A DNA stretch of 64,000 nucleotides, from contig CALWGC010000017.1 of the NCBI GenBank assembly GCA_944378105.1, positions 1 to 64,000 on the forward strand, in the 5' to 3' direction. The notes below the pieces were generated by a model. The model worked only from the letters and a program-made list of their open reading frames with translations. It made no database searches and was not told the DNA's origin. Position 1 is the first letter of the stretch. Each line of letters opens with the position of its first letter. This stretch comes from an uncultured Clostridia bacterium. GTDB lineage: Bacteria > Bacillota > Clostridia > Lachnospirales > Anaerotignaceae. Below, piece after piece: positions 58,753 to 64,000 of this stretch. Made by a program: the position numbers and the translations under genes.

Positions 58753-61530
58753 TTATGAATTTCGCTTTTTCTTTTTTGCCATCAGCACATCCATGGTAGA
58801 AGCAGGCTTTCCTGTTTCGCCTTTTTTCTCTTCGGATGGCTGGGATATGGTTTTTTGTTTTTTGTTTTTCGCTTTGCTTTGTGCTGTACTTTCTTTTGGT
58901 TCTGCTGTTGTTTTTGCCGCTGCTTCTGGTTTTGTGCCTGGGATAGCGGTTTCTTTCTTCCGTTTCCATCTACCCAGTTGCCGTTCCAACCACAATCCCA
59001 AAACGGCAAACCGCCGAAACGCAATATCTACCAAAAACAACAACAGAGCCAACGTCAAAAGCCAAGGCCAAAGCTCTTTTTGCTGTACCGCTTCTTTGCC
59101 TACATCCGTCAACGTATCCTCACTGGATGTCAGCATCCGCCCGCCGGTCAACGAAACCACCTGGCGCAGCTTCGCTTCTCCTTCGGCCATTTTTGTCACA
59201 TCATATTCCGGACTATAGGAAAAATACACGCCGCCACGGACATATTCTTTCGTCCCGTCGGTCTGTTCCAATTCCAGCTGTACTTGATAGCTGCCTTCTG
59301 TTAACTTTGCCGACGAAGCTTCATACACCCCTGGCTCCACCGCCGTAAAGGTCAGTGGAATTTCCTCATTATCCATGTTGACCGCCACACCGCTGACCGA
59401 AGAAACGCCTGCATCATAGCCCATCTCGGCCCTCAAGATGCCCGTTCCACCTTCGGTGCGTCCTGTAAAGGTGGTGTCTTTACCCACACTGGTTTGGGTG
59501 GCCGCCGAAACCAGATTGCGAAGCAGCGTCTGCCCCTGCTCGCTTGCCAAATATTGGCTGCTCCAAAGGCCATTGGTGTCGCTCATCCAGGCAATGACTT
59601 TTCCAAGGCCGTATTGCCACTGGCTTAAAAGCGGTTCGCCCGTTTCGCTTTGGAGCACCACATCGGCCCTGGGCTTTGCCGTGCTGCCCACATAGCCGTC
59701 TAAGGCCGGCAGGGCGTCAATGCCTGCCAATAAGGTGCTGCTGCCTGCCGTTTCTGGGAAAAACGTGCCTTCTTTGATGTATTCCTGCCCGGCCAGTACC
59801 GTCTCTGTGGCAAAGATTTCCGGCAAATCGGAAAAAGCATCGGTATAATAATACCGCCCGCCGGCGCGCTGGGCCAAAGAGGATAACAGCCGGACATCGG
59901 CGCCACCTCCCACGGCAACGGTGGATAATGTGATGCCGCTTGTATTCATCCGGTTGATGACGCCATCATAGCCGGTCTGTTCTGCCTGGCCGTCGGTTAA
60001 GAGGATGATATGTTTTTTTCTGGCATCCAGTTTGTTGATGGCGTCATAGGCCTCCTGCAAGGCCGGCAAAATACTGGTGCCCCCGGCTGGCACAATGGTA
60101 TTGATTTTTCCAATCATATCCTGCCGGTTTTCTCCCACCAACGCCGGTTCCACCACCCAGGTATAGTTCGAGTCAAAGGCCAGCACACCGGCCCAGTCGG
60201 TATCGGAAAGCTCTTCCACGGCCCGCACTGCCGCTTCCTTGGCCATCCCCATGGGACTGATGCCGCTTTCGCCCCCTGCCATACTGCCCGAGTGGTCGAT
60301 GACCATAATCATGGCCAAATCCGGCTGCTCGCCTTCGGTTTTTAATTCCATCTCCACCGGAAGCAGGTCCGAAAGGACTGTATTTTGATAACCGCCCAGG
60401 GCATAGCTTTTGTCCCCGCCGGTAACCAAAAGCCCGTTCCCGCTGGTTTTGACAAACTGTTCCAAGGAGGATAAAAAGGCAGAAGAAAGGGCATTGGCCG
60501 GCACATTGGAAAGGAGCACGCCGTCATAGACGCTCAACTCTTCCAAAGACTGTGGCACCTGGGACGGGGAAAGCACCTGTACCCGTAGGCCGCTTTGATT
60601 TAACAGCTTTTCCATTTCTCGGCTGCTGCCTTCCCCGTTATCCACCAACAGCACCGCCGGCACATCTTCCACGTAAGTATAGGCATAGGCCTGGTTGTTT
60701 TGATACCAAGTATCGTCCCGGCTTTCCACCTCCGCCCGATAGAGCAGGGCCCCTTGGCCTTCGCCGCTATCTTGGAAGGTGAAAAAGTTATTGCCACTGG
60801 AAAGCTGCACTTCTTCTTGCACCATCAGTGAGCTGCCGCGGTAAATCCGCAGCGTGGCCGTGGTGTTGACGGTGGCATAGACTTCTGCCTCCACAGAAAA
60901 GGCCGTGTTGCCATCCACATAATCCGGCGTATGTAACGCCGTTAGCTGCACTTCTTTTTCCGGTACGCCCTGCAACAAATATCCGTCAATGGTCACCCCC
61001 TGGGCCTGCAACTGCCGTGCCGCCGCCAGGGCCTCTCCGGTGGTTTCCACCCCGTCGGTTAACACCACCACATGTTTTTTCCCATGGGAGGGAAGGAGGG
61101 TTCCGGCCACTTGCAGCCCTTCGGTCCAGTTTGTGCCTGCCCCCGCAACGGCTTCTCCCAACAGGTCTTTGGGCAGTTCTTCTCCCACCTCCACGGCCAC
61201 CGAAGCCCATTGGCCAAAGGTCACAACGCCTTGATCCATCTGCTCGTTGGTGGAAGAGAGGGATTCTTGCAAAAAGGTTCTGGCTTCCTCGCTGGCCCCA
61301 GAGGCACTGTCGGATACGTCCACCACATAAACACAAGTTTGCCGCCCGGAAGAAAGACCAATGGACATACCGGCCATGGCCAAAATCACCAGCCCGCAAA
61401 CGATGCTACGCAAAACCGTCTCTACCCGCTTGCGAAAGGATGGCGGCGTTTTGCGACTGGTGAACACCAAAAAAAGTACCACCACCACAAAGGCCATCAG
61501 CCAGATTGGTTTTGTAAATTCAATGCCCAC
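58753..61530 (-). CDS. Large membrane protein with two VWA domains (glutamine-amidotransferase-like/BatA-type)
   Basis: This 925-residue protein has two N-terminal membrane segments (about 8-25 and 40-60), a first von Willebrand A domain (about 67-215, MIDAS motif DVSDSAS), a beta-rich region, a GATase-like stretch (about 290-390), a second VWA domain (about 405-580, MIDAS motif DHSGSM, then LLTDGQA), a further extracytoplasmic part, a transmembrane helix (about 825-845) and a Lys-rich cytoplasmic tail. It overlaps the second VWA gene by 11 bases. These pairs are linked to stress or envelope functions with MoxR-type ATPases, none of which lies in the window. Confidence 0.85.
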   Translation of the reverse strand: MGIEFTKPIWLMAFVVVVLFLVFTSRKTPPSFRKRVETVLRSIVCGLVILAMAGMSIGLSSGRQTCVYVVDVSDSASGASEEARTFLQESLSSTNEQMDQGVVTFGQWASVAVEVGEELPKDLLGEAVAGAGTNWTEGLQVAGTLLPSHGKKHVVVLTDGVETTGEALAAARQLQAQGVTIDGYLLQGVPEKEVQLTALHTPDYVDGNTAFSVEAEVYATVNTTATLRIYRGSSLMVQEEVQLSSGNNFFTFQDSGEGQGALLYRAEVESRDDTWYQNNQAYAYTYVEDVPAVLLVDNGEGSSREMEKLLNQSGLRVQVLSPSQVPQSLEELSVYDGVLLSNVPANALSSAFLSSLEQFVKTSGNGLLVTGGDKSYALGGYQNTVLSDLLPVEMELKTEGEQPDLAMIMVIDHSGSMAGGESGISPMGMAKEAAVRAVEELSDTDWAGVLAFDSNYTWVVEPALVGENRQDMIGKINTIVPAGGTSILPALQEAYDAINKLDARKKHIILLTDGQAEQTGYDGVINRMNTSGITLSTVAVGGGADVRLLSSLAQRAGGRYYYTDAFSDLPEIFATETVLAGQEYIKEGTFFPETAGSSTLLAGIDALPALDGYVGSTAKPRADVVLQSETGEPLLSQWQYGLGKVIAWMSDTNGLWSSQYLASEQGQTLLRNLVSAATQTSVGKDTTFTGRTEGGTGILRAEMGYDAGVSSVSGVAVNMDNEEIPLTFTAVEPGVYEASSAKLTEGSYQVQLELEQTDGTKEYVRGGVYFSYSPEYDVTKMAEGEAKLRQVVSLTGGRMLTSSEDTLTDVGKEAVQQKELWPWLLTLALLLFLVDIAFRRFAVLGLWLERQLGRWKRKKETAIPGTKPEAAAKTTAEPKESTAQSKAKNKKQKTISQPSEEKKGETGKPASTMDVLMAKKKKRNS

Positions 61531-63295
61531 GCCGCATCACCCACCATTCTCCAAGCAGTAACAATAGCACGGCGGCCAACAAAAATTGCTGAAGCGAAAT
61601 GCCGCTGCGAAGTCCGCCCGTTGCCCCGCCTGCTCTATCTTCTGCCTGCATCAAACTGCTTTCTTGTTCTGTCTGCGGGTTTACCGCAAAGGCCACCTCA
61701 CCTTGGCTTCCATCGCCATAGGTTTCTATGACCGTATAAAAACCGCTTTGTTTTTTCTCCGTAAAAATCGGTTCTTCCGTGGAGATGCCTCTCTCTGTGC
61801 CATCGGGCGCAACCACAACGGCCTCTTTTGTGCTGGGCGAAAGGGACAGTTCCACCACGCTGCCGCCGAGAATGCTGCCGGACTGGGCCACCTGGCCTGG
61901 GAAGAAATATTGCATCAACTGATAAACCAAAATGGGAAACTCTTGCTGCAAAGGCAACGTGGACTGGCTTAAGTCAAAGGTAAAGAGGCAAATTTTTTGC
62001 GCCCCTTCGCTGCCAAGCCAAATCAAAGGCCCGTCCGTCCCCGCAAGCACCGTCTGCCCTCCTTGGGGCAAGGACACCGTTTTGGCCTGCTGCACATAAA
62101 AGGACAGTTGGTCCATATATTCCTCCAACGGCTCCATCATGACACCGCTGGTCTGATCTTTACTGGTACCCTTGGCGCCAAAGGGCATGGTGCCTTCCGG
62201 CGGATTGAGAATCCAAATTTGCCCTTCTTCTGGTAGCTCTTCGGGCAAGGTGCCATCCAATATGGTCAAATCAAAGCCGGAGGAAAGGGGCTGCGTAGGG
62301 CTTTGGCGGTACAAACTGATATCGTCCAAAGCGCCCAGGGCCTTTTCCAGGTACCAGTTGCCTTCGCTTACCAACAACACTTTTTTCTCCGTGTCCGTCC
62401 GTAAGGCCATGGCATAGGTATCGTCTCCGGGCAGCGCATCTTCGCTCATCACCCGCACCGAAACGGTTTGGGGCAATTCTCCTTCCAAGGTAAAGACCAC
62501 ATCGGCCTGATTGTTTTTGGGCGAAAGCACCGCCTGCTGATTTTCCAGCACAACGCCATCGCCAAAAAGCGATACTTCCACCGTTTTTTCTCCTTGCAGA
62601 TGATACCCCACCACCTTTGCCAACAAATATTCGTCTCTGCGGCTGAGGGATGTGACGGCCAAATTTTCTTCCGGCACACCATAGGCCACCACCGTGGCAT
62701 TTTCCGGCGACACGCCAAAGGGATAGTCACTAAAGACCACCACTTGGGCCCCTTCGGAGGAAAGCACCGAAAGGAGGTTGGTCAAAGGCGCCTCTGCATT
62801 GGCGTCAATGCCCGCCGAAAGGTCCTCCAGGGCCGACAGCACCACCGATTTGTCTGTGCTTTCTTGCACCAACACCCGCGCTTCGCTGTTCCATTCCACC
62901 AGGGTAAAAGACCCCCGGTGGCCGCGGATGTATTGGGCCGCGTCGCTTTTGGCCTCGTCCAGCCTCGTTTTCTCTTCTCCCTTGGCAGACATGCTAAAAG
63001 AGGTATCCATCACCAAAATTTGATGGGCCGCATCTCCTGCGCCCAAAAAAAGAGGATTGGCCAACGCCAGCGCCAATCCCAGCGCCGCCAGCAACTGAAG
63101 CACCAACAGGGTTTTCCATTTCAGTTTCTGTCTCCAACAATAGCCGGCATTTTGCTGCAACACTTTTTGCCACAGCCATAACGACGGGACATCCTTTCTT
63201 TGATGGCGCTGTTTTAAAATATAAAACAACACAATCACCGGCAGCGCTAACAGCGCCAACAACCCCCAAGGATTGGAAAAACCCAACGCATTCAC
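61520..63295 (-). CDS. BatA-type membrane protein with VWA domain
   Basis: This 591-residue protein starts with a BatA N-terminal motif (SNPWGLLALLALPVIVLFYILKQR), has a second membrane helix (about 60-85), a VWA domain (about 90-215, MIDAS DTSFSMS), an extracytoplasmic domain, and a final helix (about 565-585). It overlaps the larger VWA gene, so the two are made together, and the Gly-rich protein precedes it by 35 bases. The role is not known; a stress- or cell-envelope-linked complex is likely from the family. Confidence 0.85.
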   Translation of the reverse strand: MNALGFSNPWGLLALLALPVIVLFYILKQRHQRKDVPSLWLWQKVLQQNAGYCWRQKLKWKTLLVLQLLAALGLALALANPLFLGAGDAAHQILVMDTSFSMSAKGEEKTRLDEAKSDAAQYIRGHRGSFTLVEWNSEARVLVQESTDKSVVLSALEDLSAGIDANAEAPLTNLLSVLSSEGAQVVVFSDYPFGVSPENATVVAYGVPEENLAVTSLSRRDEYLLAKVVGYHLQGEKTVEVSLFGDGVVLENQQAVLSPKNNQADVVFTLEGELPQTVSVRVMSEDALPGDDTYAMALRTDTEKKVLLVSEGNWYLEKALGALDDISLYRQSPTQPLSSGFDLTILDGTLPEELPEEGQIWILNPPEGTMPFGAKGTSKDQTSGVMMEPLEEYMDQLSFYVQQAKTVSLPQGGQTVLAGTDGPLIWLGSEGAQKICLFTFDLSQSTLPLQQEFPILVYQLMQYFFPGQVAQSGSILGGSVVELSLSPSTKEAVVVAPDGTERGISTEEPIFTEKKQSGFYTVIETYGDGSQGEVAFAVNPQTEQESSLMQAEDRAGGATGGLRSGISLQQFLLAAVLLLLLGEWWVMRRGH

Positions 63296-63330
63296 TTCCT
63301 TTCTGACGGAATTGATTTATTGCTCCAAAT

Positions 63331-64000
63331 TTATTGCTCCAAAGTGGAAAAATAAGTTTCCACCATTTCTTTTAACCCATAGGGCACATTACTTTCTTCC
63401 AGACGGTTTAACTGGGCCTGGCTATAATCGCCCAACACTTCTTCCAGGGGCACTTGTTTGCCGTCTTGGCCAATGATTTGGGCCGAGACGGTTTGGCTTG
63501 TGCCGGAGAGGGTGTCAGTGCCTTGCAACTGGGTTTCATAGCCTTCTTTGTTGGCTGCTTCGGCATTTTCTTCTCCAAAGACTTCCCCGCTACCAAAGCC
63601 GCGGCCTTGACCGCCGGAACCACTTCCCTGGCCGCCTTGCCCGGTGCCGCCTCCGGCTCCGCTGCCGTTTCCTTTGCCTTGCCCTTCGCCGCTTCCGCTG
63701 CCTTCTCCACCTGTGCCGTTTTGCCCGTTTCCAGACTGGCCTTGCAGTTTTTGGGCTGCGTTTTTCAATTGTTGATTGACGGCAGAAATGGAGGCCTGGG
63801 CTTTGGTGGCCTGTTGGATAGCCTGGGCCATGGCTTGATTGAGAGAAGAGAGAGTGCCCACGGAGAGACTCCCTTGGGCGACCTGGCTTGCCGCCTGGGA
63901 AAGGGCTTCTTTTAACTGGCTTTCTTGGGCCTGCTCTGCCGCTTCTTCCAATGCCTTAGCCAATGCCGCAAGCTCTTCCTCACTCATGGAAGAAAGGCTT
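63331..64000 (-). CDS. C-terminal part of a helical, Gly-rich protein preceding the VWA genes (partial)
   Basis: The frame runs past the right window edge on the minus strand, and reading upstream of 63987 gives in-frame Ser-Leu-Ser-Ser before MSEEELAALAKAL, so the real start is outside. The visible 220 residues are Ala/Gln-rich helices (about 1-85), then a Gly/Ser/Gln low-complexity stretch (about 86-135), and a soluble C-terminus with LNRLEESNVPYGLKEMVETYFSTLEQ. It is the first of the visible VWA operon genes. It could be the cytoplasmic or outer end of a large membrane protein. No catalytic motif is visible. Confidence 0.55.
   Translation of the reverse strand, partial: SLSSMSEEELAALAKALEEAAEQAQESQLKEALSQAASQVAQGSLSVGTLSSLNQAMAQAIQQATKAQASISAVNQQLKNAAQKLQGQSGNGQNGTGGEGSGSGEGQGKGNGSGAGGGTGQGGQGSGSGGQGRGFGSGEVFGEENAEAANKEGYETQLQGTDTLSGTSQTVSAQIIGQDGKQVPLEEVLGDYSQAQLNRLEESNVPYGLKEMVETYFSTLEQ

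Noticed and set aside
1-64000. CRISPR arrays, transposases, phage genes and tRNA or rRNA genes
   Set aside because: No regularly spaced repeat array, DDE or tyrosine-recombinase motif, or RNA-gene signature was seen, and nearly every base is in a core gene or a short spacer.

Overview
The window reads as chromosomal core sequence from an anaerobic, low-to-mid G+C Firmicute of the class Clostridia. The support is an ECF vitamin transporter core beside rplM-rpsI, an McsA/McsB/ClpC stress operon, two [FeFe]-hydrogenase-type proteins, a 1430-residue CoA-dehydratase-activase fusion, and the tmk-darA-holB-ricT-trmN6-rsmI block known from Bacillus and Clostridium. A lineage near Lachnospiraceae/Anaerotignum is a guess. 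Most genes lie on the minus strand. I see no rRNA, tRNA, CRISPR, transposase or phage gene.

Layout. 0.1-4.4 kb: rpsI, rplM, truA and the ECF energizing module (ecfT, ecfA2, ecfA1). 4.6-8.9 kb: clpC-mcsB-mcsA without ctsR, preceded by two copies of a 27-bp inverted repeat resembling CIRCE. 9.2-12.6 kb: a cold-shock gene, an IspD-RNase HI fusion, a YacL-type PIN/TRAM protein and a CarD regulator. 12.7-17.4 kb: DegV, a LarA-like protein, a split UxaA/SuyAB-type lyase and a divergent IclR regulator. 17.5-18.6 kb: two orphan membrane/exported proteins bracketed by near-identical terminator hairpins. 18.9-23.5 kb: a sensory/catalytic hydrogenase operon ([2Fe-2S] protein, PAS-containing HydS, SpoIIE-like phosphatase, second hydrogenase). 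23.5-27.2 kb: an HD hydrolase and purM-purN-purD. 27.5-31.7 kb: RNase G, its usual radical-SAM neighbours and a short membrane protein. 31.8-35.4 kb: a cysteine-less TlpA-like lipoprotein, a small protein and recQ. 35.4-46.9 kb: the giant activase, an Orn/Lys/Arg-type decarboxylase, rsmI, trmN6, ricT, holB, darA, tmk and lepB. 47-54.9 kb: phosphoglucomutase, a PEGA protein, threonine aldolase, an SLC13/ArsB-like transporter, an Lrp-like regulator and a VanW protein. 55-58.1 kb: an ECF sigma factor, an RsgI-like anti-sigma protein and a secreted protein with four CxHGx5CxxC motifs. 58.4-64 kb: a YbjQ protein and two large VWA membrane proteins, with a Gly-rich third protein cut by the window edge.

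The strongest candidate for something undescribed is the 55-58 kb sigma/anti-sigma/Cys-His-Asp-rich module. A 27-bp sequence (23 of 27 identical) lies upstream of both the sigma gene and the secreted-protein gene, suggesting one small regulon. Other notable points are the IspD-RNase HI fusion, the ctsR-less clp operon with a duplicated operator, the thioredoxin-fold lipoprotein that has lost its cysteines, and the hydrogenase/phosphatase signalling operon. All functions are inferred from sequence motifs and gene context; no database search was possible.
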